In this document: positions 28,460-37,500 of the stretch, piece by piece | Position numbering within the stretch: position 1 is the first letter of the stretch | Layout of the letters: the number at the start of each line of letters is the position of its first letter | Source of the DNA: Arcicella rigui | Lineage (GTDB): Bacteria > Bacteroidota > Bacteroidia > Cytophagales > Spirosomataceae | Direction of reading: 5' to 3' | Length of the DNA: 64,000 nt | Assembly (NCBI RefSeq): GCF_034929435.1 | Contig: NZ_JAYFUM010000015.1 | Coordinates: 96,278 to 160,277, forward strand | Notes under the pieces: model-generated | What the model saw: only the letters and a program-made list of their open reading frames with translations | Told to the model about the DNA's origin: nothing | Databases searched by the model: none | Translations under genes and position numbers: made by a program

Positions 28460-29251
28460 CTACTGATTATTACCTGCATTTTTTGAAATTGTAGAAAGTT
28501 CAGCCAAATCGGCGTACTTCACTACTTCGCCCAAAATAATCACGGCAGGGTTTGATAATTGATTGTTTTCGGCGATTTCTTTTAAATCTTTTGCTACACC
28601 AACGCCTACTTTTTGTTGGGTTTGTGTACCGTTTTGAATAATCGCTACGGGCAAATGTTCTTTGCCGATTCGCTGACAAATGGCTGAAATCTGGCTGAGT
28701 TTATTCATTCCCATCAAAACCACAATAGTAGCACTTGTTTGCAATGCCATTTCCAAATCGTTTGATAGCGAACCATCAGTTTTTGTACCTGTAATTACCC
28801 AAAAGCTTTCGCTTACGCCACGGGTTGTCAAAGGAATATTAGCATAACCAGCCGCCGCTACCGACGATGAAATGCCCGGAATGTAAGCTGTTTCTAAACC
28901 AAAACTTTTTGCATACTCTATTTCTTCCATGCCACGCCCAAAAATAAAAGGGTCGCCGCCTTTCAATCGAACCACATGACCGTACATATAAGCCTTTTCT
29001 ACAATCAAAAAATTAATAGCATCCTGCGAGTGGCTTTCTCCCGGACGTTTTCCTACATAGATTTTTTCGGTTTCGGGCTTACAATAATCCAATAGTTCAC
29101 TGGAAATTAAGGCATCATACAACACAACGTCTGCATCCTTCAAAGCCTTAATTGCTTTTACGGTAATTAAGTCAGGGTCTCCAGGCCCAGCACCTACTAC
29201 GCTTAGTTTCGGTTTGGGGTCTAAAGTATTGAAATGTTCTAAACCAGTCAT
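28460..29251 (-). CDS. cobA: uroporphyrinogen-III C-methyltransferase (SUMT)
   Basis: Methylates uroporphyrinogen III at C-2 and C-7 with SAM to give precorrin-2, the entry to siroheme. It has 263 residues. Tetrapyrrole methylase motifs: VGAGPGDPDLITVKA, DVVLYDALIS, VRLKGGDPFIFGRG, YIPGISSSVAAAGYANIPLTTRG. No precorrin-2 dehydrogenase or ferrochelatase domain is fused. It lies 81 bp after the siroheme-dependent reductase gene on the same strand, so the two probably form an operon in which cobA supplies the cofactor. Confidence 0.95.
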   Translation of the reverse strand: MTGLEHFNTLDPKPKLSVVGAGPGDPDLITVKAIKALKDADVVLYDALISSELLDYCKPETEKIYVGKRPGESHSQDAINFLIVEKAYMYGHVVRLKGGDPFIFGRGMEEIEYAKSFGLETAYIPGISSSVAAAGYANIPLTTRGVSESFWVITGTKTDGSLSNDLEMALQTSATIVVLMGMNKLSQISAICQRIGKEHLPVAIIQNGTQTQQKVGVGVAKDLKEIAENNQLSNPAVIILGEVVKYADLAELSTISKNAGNNQ

Positions 29252-29332
29252 AATCGTATATAAAGTACAATGGTGAATAAATAGGTTCAGAATACGTCCT
29301 ATTCACTCACCATTGATGATTGATTGTCAGTA

Positions 29333-31435
29333 TTAAACCAAAGTTGCTTGGTTTCTATACGCTTTTGCTAATGCTAAAAATGCTTTAGCTTCTTCGATGT
29401 ACGAAGTAGCAAATGCCTCAGAAGGCTCGTTTTTATTAATTTGTAATACTAATTCTTTGAAAGTTCTTCCACCCAAAGCAATATCGCCTGTTGCTACAAA
29501 GTGTTCGTCGAATTTATCAATTACACCACTTTGTGTAGAAGCACTTACTGATTTATCCAACATCAAAGCTTTTGCCGCACTTACAAATACGCTATAAGCA
29601 TGATAGATTGAATCTGCCCAACGATTTTCATTGTAGGCGTTGATTGTCCAATCCATTTTTTCTTCTGATTCAAACAACAAAGTAGCTACTAAGTCGATGA
29701 TTACACTCGCACATTCACCTACACCAATTTCTGTTTGGAATTGCTCAGAAGCTCCCCAGTCGATAAAATCATCTTCTTTCAAAGTACTTAAATCAGCTAC
29801 TGGCTTTAATAAATTATAGAAGTATTTTTCGCCCTGACGGTCGTAATAATCATTGAAGTATTCGCCTTCGTTGGCGTTTTCTTCGTAGTTGTTCAATACT
29901 ACTCTTAATACTTCTGGCCCACGTTTTGATGGTACTTTGATTACTTTATCCGCAACACGACCTACGCCGTTTCCGACTGTACCTCCGCCCAACAATACTT
30001 GAAGAGCTGGTAAAACACGTTTGTCGGCAGCTTTTAATGAAGAACCGTGGAAACCGATATTTGCCATACCGTGCTGTCCGCAAGAGTTCATACAACCCGA
30101 AATCTTGATTTTAATATCACTATTGTGGATTAAATCTGGGAAATCTTCGGTAATAACTGATTCTAATTTTGAAGTAATATTGGTACTGTCTGAAATAGCC
30201 AAGTTACAAGTATCAGTTCCGGGACAAGCCGTAATATTTGCCATCGAATTTGCTCCGGGTGCAGCCAATCCATGTGCTTCTAATACAGAATAAACATAAG
30301 CCAAATTAGCTTCTGGAACGAATTTCAACATCAAACCTTGATTGATGGTTACTCTTACGTCGTCGCCGATGTATCCTTCTAATTGTTCAATTAATGAACG
30401 AGAAGTAGTTGAATGAATATTTCCATTCAAAATTCTTACATAAACGCCATAATAACCTGCTTGCTTTTGCTCGAAAGTATTGGTTGCTTTCCACAAATCG
30501 TAAGCTGCTTGGTCGGCAATTTCAGCAGAAGCCGTTTTTGAAGGCATTGCCTCAGCTTCTACATTCCATTTTCCAGTCGTAGTATCAATGGTTACAGATT
30601 TGTTTTTCAAAGCTGTCCATTCTGCTTGAATCAATTCAACCAATTTCTCAAAACCGATTTTTTGAATCAAGAATTTGATACGAGCTTTATGACGAGAATT
30701 TCTTTCGCCGTGGCGGTCGAAAACTCTAAGCGTTGCTTCTAAATATGGGATAATTTGGTCTTCTGCCAAAAAGTCGAAAGCATTATGAGCCAACATTGGC
30801 TGAGCTCCCAAACCTCCACCTAATACTACTTTAAAACCACGTTTTCCATCTTGGATTTTAGGAATAAAACCCATGTCGTGCATATAAGTTAAAGCAGTAT
30901 CTTCATCGGTATTCGAGAAAGCGATTTTAAACTTTCTTCCCATTTCCTGACAAATTGGATTTCTAAGGAAATATCTGAAAGCCGCATCTGCATAAGGCGT
31001 AACGTCGAAAGGCTCTTGTGGGTCGATACCAGAAGAAGGCGAAGCCGTAATATTTCTTACTGTATTACCACAAGCTTCACGTAAAGTAATGTCATCTTCT
31101 TCTAATTTAGCCCATAATTCTGGGGTTCTTTCTAAAGAAACAAAGTGAATTTGTACGTCCTGACGAGTAGTTAAATGTAAATTTCCAGTAGAGTACTCAT
31201 CCGAAATATCTGCAATGCGTTTCCACTGCTTGAAGGTCATTTTCCCATAAGGCAATTTGATACGAACCATTTGTACGCCCTGCTGACGTTGTCCATATAC
31301 ACCTCTTGCCAAACGAAGACTGCGGAATTTTTCCTCATGAATTTTCCCTTCACGGAATAATTCAATTTTGCGAGCTAAGTCAATAATATCTTTCTCTACA
31401 AGTGGATTTTCGAGTTCGGTTCTGAAACTTTGCAT
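29333..31435 (-). CDS. siroheme-[4Fe-4S] sulfite/nitrite reductase with C-terminal HEPN-like domain
   Basis: Six-electron reduction of sulfite to sulfide, or nitrite to ammonia, using siroheme and a 4Fe-4S cluster. It has 700 residues. The duplicated ferredoxin-like half domains lie at about 50-120 and 325-390. The cluster cysteines are at 404/410 (ACPGTDTCNLA) and 448/452 (SGCMNSCGQHG). Residues ~560-700 form an all-helical extension absent from classical reductases; it resembles the HEPN-type tail carried by many Bacteroidota homologues. Sulfite reduction is favoured because no nitrite or nitrate genes are nearby, but this is inference. First gene of a unit with cobA, from a consensus promoter at 31523-31552. 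Confidence 0.92.
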   Translation of the reverse strand: MQSFRTELENPLVEKDIIDLARKIELFREGKIHEEKFRSLRLARGVYGQRQQGVQMVRIKLPYGKMTFKQWKRIADISDEYSTGNLHLTTRQDVQIHFVSLERTPELWAKLEEDDITLREACGNTVRNITASPSSGIDPQEPFDVTPYADAAFRYFLRNPICQEMGRKFKIAFSNTDEDTALTYMHDMGFIPKIQDGKRGFKVVLGGGLGAQPMLAHNAFDFLAEDQIIPYLEATLRVFDRHGERNSRHKARIKFLIQKIGFEKLVELIQAEWTALKNKSVTIDTTTGKWNVEAEAMPSKTASAEIADQAAYDLWKATNTFEQKQAGYYGVYVRILNGNIHSTTSRSLIEQLEGYIGDDVRVTINQGLMLKFVPEANLAYVYSVLEAHGLAAPGANSMANITACPGTDTCNLAISDSTNITSKLESVITEDFPDLIHNSDIKIKISGCMNSCGQHGMANIGFHGSSLKAADKRVLPALQVLLGGGTVGNGVGRVADKVIKVPSKRGPEVLRVVLNNYEENANEGEYFNDYYDRQGEKYFYNLLKPVADLSTLKEDDFIDWGASEQFQTEIGVGECASVIIDLVATLLFESEEKMDWTINAYNENRWADSIYHAYSVFVSAAKALMLDKSVSASTQSGVIDKFDEHFVATGDIALGGRTFKELVLQINKNEPSEAFATSYIEEAKAFLALAKAYRNQATLV

Positions 31436-31522
31436 GATTTTTCTTTATCGTTATCGCTTATAACTGAGCCTAAGAGCTTTGAAAGCGTTTCTTTTTACTC
31501 TATTAATTATATAGATTTAAGG

Positions 31523-31552
31523 CAAAAATAATCAAGAAAGTTCGGCATTCAA
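31523..31552 (-). promoter_or_regulatory. Bacteroidota-type promoter of the siroheme reductase operon
   Basis: On the minus strand TTG (31550-31552), 19 nt, then TATTTTTG (31523-31530), an exact consensus match. It leaves a leader of about 80 nt before the ATG at 31435. Confidence 0.7.
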
Positions 31553-31683
31553 GATTTTTTCAGGAAAAAAAGTTTGTTTTTCCTCTCAAAAGCAAAGTGT
31601 TAAATACTTTTGAAAGGCTTCATAAATGGTACAAATACGGGACAGGCAGGCGATTTTCTCGTTTTTATCCAGCACTTTTCTGC

Positions 31684-31691
31684 TATCTTTG
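31684..31691 (+). promoter_or_regulatory. -7 promoter element for the coiled-coil lipoprotein
   Basis: TATCTTTG matches TAnnTTTG and lies 35 bp before the ATG at 31727. TTT occupies the -33 position in place of TTG. It falls in the upstream part of the open frame, supporting the start at 31727. Confidence 0.45.
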
Positions 31692-31726
31692 TAGCTCCAC
31701 TACTTGGTCAAACAAATTCAAAATCC

Positions 31727-32164
31727 ATGAAAAAAACCTTATATTTTATCATTGTCACGCTAACGTTGACTACTTCTGCCTGTACAGAAACCAAGAAAAT
31801 AGCTGAACTTCAAGACCAACTTCGCCGCCAAGAAAGCCAGATTTTGAAAGAACGTCAGGAAAATGCCGAAAGTAGTAGCTTACGTTTTAGTTTAGAAAGT
31901 CAGTATAAAAAGAAGAATGAAGACTACATCAAATGCCAACAAGACAGCAAAGAAACTTTTGAAGCCATAAGTAATAAGTACAACCGTTTATTGGATGATT
32001 ATACCAAGTTACAAACAGCATATAAATCTTTAAATGATGCCTACGAAACCAGTAAAGAAAATGCCGCTTCGGTAATTATGGAGCTGGAAGAGAGAACTCG
32101 ACAAGGAAAAGCCGAGGCAAATAGAGCAAAACCTAAAGCAAAAAGTAAAAAAAGACGTAGATAA
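31727..32164 (+). CDS. coiled-coil lipoprotein of unknown function
   Basis: A 145-residue predicted lipoprotein. The signal peptide MKKTLYFIIVTLTLTTSAC ends in lipobox TSAC. The mature part is almost entirely charged alpha-helix (KIAELQDQLRRQESQILKE and so on), consistent with a coiled coil, and ends in a strongly basic tail (KAKSKKRRR) that could bind peptidoglycan or nucleic acid. The open frame extends upstream to 31610, but the lipoprotein signal and the promoter element place the start at 31727. No named family is recognised. Single gene with terminator. Confidence 0.75.
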   Translation: MKKTLYFIIVTLTLTTSACTETKKIAELQDQLRRQESQILKERQENAESSSLRFSLESQYKKKNEDYIKCQQDSKETFEAISNKYNRLLDDYTKLQTAYKSLNDAYETSKENAASVIMELEERTRQGKAEANRAKPKAKSKKRRR

Positions 32165-32200
32165 CAAAAGCCCAGACTTTGCGAGGTCTGGGCTTTTGTT
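32163..32200. terminator. bidirectional terminator
   Basis: A 15-bp perfect stem AACAAAAGCCCAGAC/GTCTGGGCTTTTGTT (32163-32177, 32186-32200) lies between convergent lipoprotein genes and abuts the stop codon of the minus-strand gene. Confidence 0.92.
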
Positions 32201-32839
32201 TTATTGTTTAGAATTTAATTCTTTCAAATGTTTTGGGTCGGCCAAGCGAACCACTTCTTTCTTTGAAAACTTCACTAACCACAAACCTATAAAATCACCT
32301 TCTTTACGAAAAGGTAGGCTATCTAATTTTGCTTGAACGCCCAATGTTTCCATTTGTTTTTTGCTTAGTTTTTTGAGAGTAGCATTAGCGTGAATAGGTG
32401 CTGTATAATAAAAATAAACTTCATCTTCTGATTTCTGAATGTTTTCTACTTGTGGCAACTTATGCAAAACATTGTATTGATAAGCATCCAAAATTTCGTT
32501 GATTTTTTTGTCCCAAGCAGGATTTTTCAGTTTTAGCGGACTTCCAGAAAGAATTTCTACCCGATAAGTTTTAGCCAAAGAATCTACCACAAGCGAGTCT
32601 TGAAGGTTTTTTACTAAATCTTTATTCAATGTTCGTACAATGATGCCGCCCCACTCATCTACTTGAGCTATAAACTGAGAAGGTGTAATACGTTTTACTT
32701 CACGTTCGTGAAGTTCTTTTACGGCGGCAGTGGTATCTATTCTTTTAGAAAAATCGCAGCTTGATACAAGTATATTAACAGTAAAAATGATAAAAAAGAC
32801 TTTAGCCAAAAAAGCCCAATATGAATGGTTCTGTTTCAT
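32201..32839 (-). CDS. lipoprotein, possibly Tll0287/DUF3365-like without the heme motif
   Basis: A 212-residue predicted lipoprotein (signal with lipobox VSSC near residue 28). The mature part holds LKLKNPAWDKKINEILDAY and VYFYYTAPI, which recall the DUF3365 (Tll0287-like, heme-binding sensory) domain where LRNPxN and YxxPI occur in the same order. The CxxCH heme site expected after PI is absent; ANATLKKLSKKQMETLG stands in its place. If the relationship is right, this is a heme-free derivative. Otherwise it is an unclassified periplasmic lipoprotein. Single-gene unit. Confidence 0.6.
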   Translation of the reverse strand: MKQNHSYWAFLAKVFFIIFTVNILVSSCDFSKRIDTTAAVKELHEREVKRITPSQFIAQVDEWGGIIVRTLNKDLVKNLQDSLVVDSLAKTYRVEILSGSPLKLKNPAWDKKINEILDAYQYNVLHKLPQVENIQKSEDEVYFYYTAPIHANATLKKLSKKQMETLGVQAKLDSLPFRKEGDFIGLWLVKFSKKEVVRLADPKHLKELNSKQ

Positions 32840-33091
32840 GTTTTCTTGAATTTATTTTAAGAAACTTAGTGGGGACAATCAAAGAATATACTGAAAAGAT
32901 GAATTTACAAATCCAGCACTTTCAGTAATTGCCTGTAAAGATAAACCCGAAACACGAAAAAAGCCGTGAATTAGGTTCACGACTTTTCGGTAAATAAGCT
33001 ATTAAAAACAAACGAAATGGCTCAACTAACTTAATTTTGTGATATTGAAGTATTTAGAAATTATTACTTGTGTTTCACAAATTATTACCCA

Positions 33092-33349
33092 CTAATATCT
33101 ACCTCTTCTTCCACGGTAATGTCTGTCGCCATGATAACGCCCCGGAGAACCATATCTTGGAACTACAATTACTCTGGTAGGAGGTGGCGGAACAACATAG
33201 CCATAACGATAAGGGCGACCATAGCCATACCCATAAGGACGGCGGCTATCTACTCTTACATACGAAGGGCCACAAGAAGCCACCAACAGCATCAGGGAAA
33301 TACACAAGGCAAATACCTGAACGATTCTATGAATTTTAGTATTTTTCAT
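33092..33349 (-). CDS. small Gly/Tyr/Arg-rich lipoprotein
   Basis: An 85-residue product: lipoprotein signal ending LLVASC at about residue 26, then a low-complexity tail rich in Tyr, Gly, Arg and Pro (RPYGYGYGRPYRYGYVVPPP). Small lipoproteins of this kind are common in Bacteroidota, and their role is unknown. The ORF on the opposite strand (33068-33358) has no protein-like features. Confidence 0.65.
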   Translation of the reverse strand: MKNTKIHRIVQVFALCISLMLLVASCGPSYVRVDSRRPYGYGYGRPYRYGYVVPPPPTRVIVVPRYGSPGRYHGDRHYRGRRGRY

Positions 33350-33488
33350 GGCAACTGATTTTAAATAATAAAAACACTTAGCATTTATTTAACGAAAAAA
33401 GCTTTAAAATGTGTACAACTCTTTACTTTATGTTTGCATAAATGACATTAGCATCAAGATTTACCCCTATTCAATATAAAGATTTTTG

Positions 33489-33496
33489 TATCTTTG
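33489..33496 (+). promoter_or_regulatory. -7 promoter element of prfA
   Basis: TATCTTTG matches TAnnTTTG, followed by GCACC and a leader of about 75 nt to the ATG at 33577. No TTG lies at the expected -33 position, so support is partial. Confidence 0.45.
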
Positions 33497-33576
33497 CACC
33501 CTGATTTTCAGTAAGCGTGGAGGTTTTGCTTTACTGGTCTGAATCAAGCTGTTGTAATTCCGAAAAAAGAAATAAA

Positions 33577-34653
33577 ATGTTAGAACAATTAGAAGCCATC
33601 CGTGAACGATTTGAAGAAGTTGCCCAGCAAATGACGCAGCCAGAAGTTGTTTCGGACATGAAGAAATATAAAACTATCAGCAAGGAGTACAAAGACCTTG
33701 AGAAGATAGTGGTGAAATATAACGAGTACAAGAATATTCTTTCAAATATCGAAGGAGCGAAAGACGTAATCGCTACGGAAAAAGATGAAGAATTTCGTGC
33801 TTTGGCAAAAGCTGAATTAGAAGAGCTTTTACCTCAGAAAGAAGAGTACGAAAAAATCATTAAAGAAATGTTGATTCCGAAAGACCCGAATGATTCTAAA
33901 AATATCATTATGGAAATTCGTGCTGGAACAGGTGGCGACGAAGCTGGGATTTTTGCAGGCGACCTTTTCCGTATGTATCAACGTTTTTGTGCAAACCAAG
34001 GTTGGCAGTTTCAATTGATGGATTTTACGCCTGCTTCTTCGGGTGGTTATAAAGAAATCATCGCCAACATTCAAGGCGAAGATGTGTATGGAAAAATGAA
34101 GTTTGAGTCGGGCGTTCACCGTGTACAACGTGTACCAGCTACCGAATCTCAAGGACGAATCCATACTTCTGCCGCTACTGTGGCTGTGTTGCCAGAAGTA
34201 GATGAAGTAGATGTACAGATTAATATGAACGATATTCGTAAAGATACTTTCTGTTCGTCGGGTGCGGGTGGACAGTCGGTAAACACTACTTACTCTGCCG
34301 TTAGGGTTACTCACCTTCCAACAGGCTTGGTAGTACAATGTCAGGATGAGCGTTCACAAATCAAAAACTTTGAAAAAGCAATGACCGTTTTGCGTTCAAG
34401 ACTTTATGATATTGAATTAGCAAAACAACAAGAATCTATCGCTGGCGACCGCCGTTCAATGGTTGGTTCTGGCGACCGTTCAGATAAAATCCGTACTTAT
34501 AATTATCCACAAGGACGAGTAACTGACCACCGTATCGGCTATACTGTATATAATTTACCCGTAGTAATGGATGGTGAAATCGGAGATTTTATTGAACAAT
34601 TAAGAATTGCTGAAAACGCTGAAAAATTGAAAGAAGGAGCAAATGCAATCTAA
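33577..34653 (+). CDS. prfA: peptide chain release factor 1
   Basis: Recognises UAA and UAG in the ribosomal A site and triggers peptide release. With the ATG at 33577 it has 358 residues, the normal length. N-terminal coiled coil, then RAGTGGDEAGIFAGDLFRMY, the codon-recognition motif in RVPATESQGRIHTS (PAT tripeptide, RF1 type), and the GGQ catalytic motif in CSSGAGGQSVN. The open frame also reads back to a GTG at 33517, which would lie within ~20 bp of the -7 element and adds non-family residues, so it is rejected. Followed by a clear terminator. Confidence 0.97.
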   Translation: MLEQLEAIRERFEEVAQQMTQPEVVSDMKKYKTISKEYKDLEKIVVKYNEYKNILSNIEGAKDVIATEKDEEFRALAKAELEELLPQKEEYEKIIKEMLIPKDPNDSKNIIMEIRAGTGGDEAGIFAGDLFRMYQRFCANQGWQFQLMDFTPASSGGYKEIIANIQGEDVYGKMKFESGVHRVQRVPATESQGRIHTSAATVAVLPEVDEVDVQINMNDIRKDTFCSSGAGGQSVNTTYSAVRVTHLPTGLVVQCQDERSQIKNFEKAMTVLRSRLYDIELAKQQESIAGDRRSMVGSGDRSDKIRTYNYPQGRVTDHRIGYTVYNLPVVMDGEIGDFIEQLRIAENAEKLKEGANAI

Positions 34654-34680
34654 AATCAATGAAATAATTTAAAACGTAGA

Positions 34681-34734
34681 AAGGCTATTTCAAAATAAGT
34701 AAACCAAGGTTTAATTTTGAAATAGCCTTTTGAT
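34681..34734 (+). terminator. terminator after prfA
   Basis: A 16-bp perfect stem AAGGCTATTTCAAAAT/ATTTTGAAATAGCCTT (34681-34696, 34714-34729) with a 17-nt loop, then TTTGATTTTT. Confidence 0.85.
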
Positions 34735-34865
34735 TTTTAGATAGTTTCGCCTTACTGCATTTATTACTAAAAGTAGTTTAATTGAATTACTTTAAGTTTC
34801 TATAAACAAATATCATTCAAACCCAGTCGTTTAATATATAAAATTCTTGACCATCCATTAATACC

Positions 34866-37409
34866 ATGAAAAGAACCCTTACTTTATTCATCTGTATATT
34901 CTTACTTTTCAGCACTTCAACTTACGCACAAAGAATTTACAGTACAGTTTTCGAGAATCTTCCACAAGAAAACCAGTTTTATCCTCGCAACGACAATAAC
35001 CTTGCATACGTACCTATCAACGGATATATTGATATTTTGGGTTGGAAAAGTGTATCTGTTCAAATTTTCAGAGAAGATACACTGATTGGTCATCAACGAG
35101 CAAGCGTTACTTATAAAGGAAATATCGGCTCTTTTGCTTTTAATCCGATTCCGATAAAAGCAGAATTGGCAGAGTACGGTTTCAAAATTTTTGCTACCAA
35201 TATTCAAGGCGATTCGGTAGAGTTGGTGTATCGTCAACATATCGTAGCTGGAGATATTTATCTTTTAGGAGGGCAGTCAAATTTAGAAGCCGTTTTTGCA
35301 GATGGTCTGATTCGCTATCGAAACAGATTTGCAAGAACTTTCGCAGGCGGTTATCCTTATGAACCTGTTATTACTTGGCAGTATTCAGAATACGATAATA
35401 AACGAGTAGGACAAGTAGGAGCTGGCTTACAAAAAAGAATTATTGAAAAATATAAAATTCCTGTTTGTATTATCAACCGTTCGGTTGGTGGCATTAGTGC
35501 CAGTGCCAGTGCTATCAGAACAGCCAATAATGTAGCAGACCAATCTAATAATTATGGGCTTACTTATTTTGTACTTCAACAAGCAGGTTTATTGAATGGT
35601 GGAATAAAAGCCTTTATTTGGCGACAAGGAGAAAATGAATCTTCGGGAGCAGCGTCGTATTGGCCCGAACTTTTTGATAAACTGTACGGATATTGGCATC
35701 AGGATTATCCCAAAATCAATAAATATTATATTTTTCAAGTAGGAATTATTGCTTCACCAGAAGGCAATGCAGGCTTACTTAGAGACTATCAACGAAGAAC
35801 GAAATTTATCTATCCCGATGTTGATAACCTTACGGCAATTGGAACAAGAGGGTACGATGGTATTCACTATGATACCGCTGGTTATTCACAAACGGCTAAT
35901 GAACTTTTCAGAATGCTCGACCGTGACTTTTACGGAGGAAAATACACTACGAGTGTTAATTCGCCCAATATTCAACACGCTTATTTTTCAAATGCTTCCA
36001 AAACCGAACTTACTTTGGAGTTTGAAAAAGACCAAGAAATGGTTTGGGTAGAAGATACTACACTGATTGACAAACAAGGAAAAGCCCAAAAGCAATACAT
36101 GAATAATAATTTTTACTTTGATGGAAACAGCCTAAATACGCTTGTAAAAGAAGGTAAAGCTGTTGGCAATAAAGTAATTTTAAGTTTATATCAAGCTCCG
36201 CCAAATGATAAATTCAATTATTTGCCTTCTTTCCACGACGACCAAGTATTTAGCGTATTCGGAGGGCCGTTTTTGAAAAATAAAATCGGGATGAGAGCCT
36301 TTTCATTCAACCAAGTAACCATGGAGGCTTATACTCCGCCGCTTTCTACGCCCACAATCAGTTTAAAAAATGTTTCTTACAAATCTGTAAAAATCACTTG
36401 GGAAGCTATAAAAAATGCTGAAACCTATTTGATAGAAAGAAAAACAGCTACTGGCGATTATCAAAAAATTGTTGAATTGAATAATGCTTCTACGGAATAT
36501 ACTGATGAAACGGTTAGCGATAATACCCTTTATTTTTATAGAGTAAAAGCGGTGGCTGAAAGAACTTCATCAGAATATGCAGTGGCACAAACCACAACGA
36601 TTGCGAAACTCAAAACGCCTGAGTTGACAGAAAACCTACTTTCTTATAAAAGCTTAACTATTACTTGGAAAGCCATACAAAATGCTACTGCATTTATTTT
36701 AGAACGCAAAACAAGTACAAGTACAAGTACTTATCAAGAAATAGCCAAATTAGATAGTACTAAAACTGAATACACAGACAATACTTTACAAGAAAATACA
36801 GTTTACGATTACCGTTTGAAGGCGTTTGGTATCAACACTGAGTCTGACTATGCTACGCTGAAAGTAACAACCGCTACCAAGCTGAATACGCCAACCATAA
36901 GTACAGAAGTGCTTTCTTATAAATCTATCAAAATTACTTGGCAAGCTGTTTTGAATGCTACCGAGTACAGTTTAGAACGCAAGTCTTTGCTGGACGATAC
37001 TTATATAATTATTGCGGCAAAAGTAATTGGAACAAGCTATACAGACGATAATTTGCAAGGCAATACCACTTATACTTATCGCTTGAAAGCTGTGGGTTTC
37101 AAGACCGAATCTGATTATGTCACTACCCAAGCGACTACGGCAAGTGTATTAGGTTTTGAAGAAGAAATAGGAGTGAATGTATTTAGTCTTTTCCCGAATC
37201 CAAGTAAAAGTCAAGTAACTGTTAGGTTCAAAAATATTACTCATGGAACATTGAGTATCCGTAACCTTAGTGGACAGACTATTTTTGAAGAAGAAATAAA
37301 AAATACACAGGAAAAAAATATTCCCTTATATCAATATGCCACAGGCATGTATTTGGTAATGATTAAAAATGAACACGGAAGTTTGGTGAAGAAATTAATA
37401 ATTGAATAA
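34866..37409 (+). CDS. secreted sialate O-acetylesterase-like SGNH protein with Fn3 repeats and T9SS sorting domain
   Basis: An 847-residue secreted protein. Signal peptide to about residue 21 (ending STYAQ). SGNH/SASA esterase domain with GGQSN (Ser138), FIWRQGENES and DGIHYD (Asp331, His334), the expected catalytic Ser-Asp-His arrangement; it probably removes acetyl groups from carbohydrates. Three fibronectin type III repeats follow (~490-580, 580-672, 672-762), each with an SYKSxxITWxAxxNA motif. The C-terminal ~75 residues (FSLFPNPSKSQVTVRF to KKLIIE) are a type A T9SS sorting domain, so it is exported by the type IX system and anchored or released at the surface. Single-gene unit with terminator. 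Confidence 0.88.
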   Translation: MKRTLTLFICIFLLFSTSTYAQRIYSTVFENLPQENQFYPRNDNNLAYVPINGYIDILGWKSVSVQIFREDTLIGHQRASVTYKGNIGSFAFNPIPIKAELAEYGFKIFATNIQGDSVELVYRQHIVAGDIYLLGGQSNLEAVFADGLIRYRNRFARTFAGGYPYEPVITWQYSEYDNKRVGQVGAGLQKRIIEKYKIPVCIINRSVGGISASASAIRTANNVADQSNNYGLTYFVLQQAGLLNGGIKAFIWRQGENESSGAASYWPELFDKLYGYWHQDYPKINKYYIFQVGIIASPEGNAGLLRDYQRRTKFIYPDVDNLTAIGTRGYDGIHYDTAGYSQTANELFRMLDRDFYGGKYTTSVNSPNIQHAYFSNASKTELTLEFEKDQEMVWVEDTTLIDKQGKAQKQYMNNNFYFDGNSLNTLVKEGKAVGNKVILSLYQAPPNDKFNYLPSFHDDQVFSVFGGPFLKNKIGMRAFSFNQVTMEAYTPPLSTPTISLKNVSYKSVKITWEAIKNAETYLIERKTATGDYQKIVELNNASTEYTDETVSDNTLYFYRVKAVAERTSSEYAVAQTTTIAKLKTPELTENLLSYKSLTITWKAIQNATAFILERKTSTSTSTYQEIAKLDSTKTEYTDNTLQENTVYDYRLKAFGINTESDYATLKVTTATKLNTPTISTEVLSYKSIKITWQAVLNATEYSLERKSLLDDTYIIIAAKVIGTSYTDDNLQGNTTYTYRLKAVGFKTESDYVTTQATTASVLGFEEEIGVNVFSLFPNPSKSQVTVRFKNITHGTLSIRNLSGQTIFEEEIKNTQEKNIPLYQYATGMYLVMIKNEHGSLVKKLIIE

Positions 37410-37447
37410 GGGCTTTCAGTCTTCGGAAGTAGGCTATTGTTTTTCAT

Positions 37448-37485
37448 AAAAAAACCCTTGAAGATAAAACTTCAAGGGTTTTTTT
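37448..37485. terminator. bidirectional terminator
   Basis: A stem AAACCCTTGAAG/CTTCAAGGGTTT (37452-37463, 37470-37481), extended by A and T runs on each side. It lies between the convergent esterase and M20 peptidase genes. Confidence 0.9.
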
Positions 37486-37500
37486 ATGAAATGTATCAAC

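Noticed and set aside
33068..33358. 96-codon ORF opposite the Gly/Tyr-rich lipoprotein
   Set aside because: Low-complexity antisense reading; the minus-strand frame has a lipoprotein signal.
33517..33576. GTG-initiated extension of prfA
   Set aside because: Adds residues absent from RF1, and the ATG at 33577 gives the exact family length.
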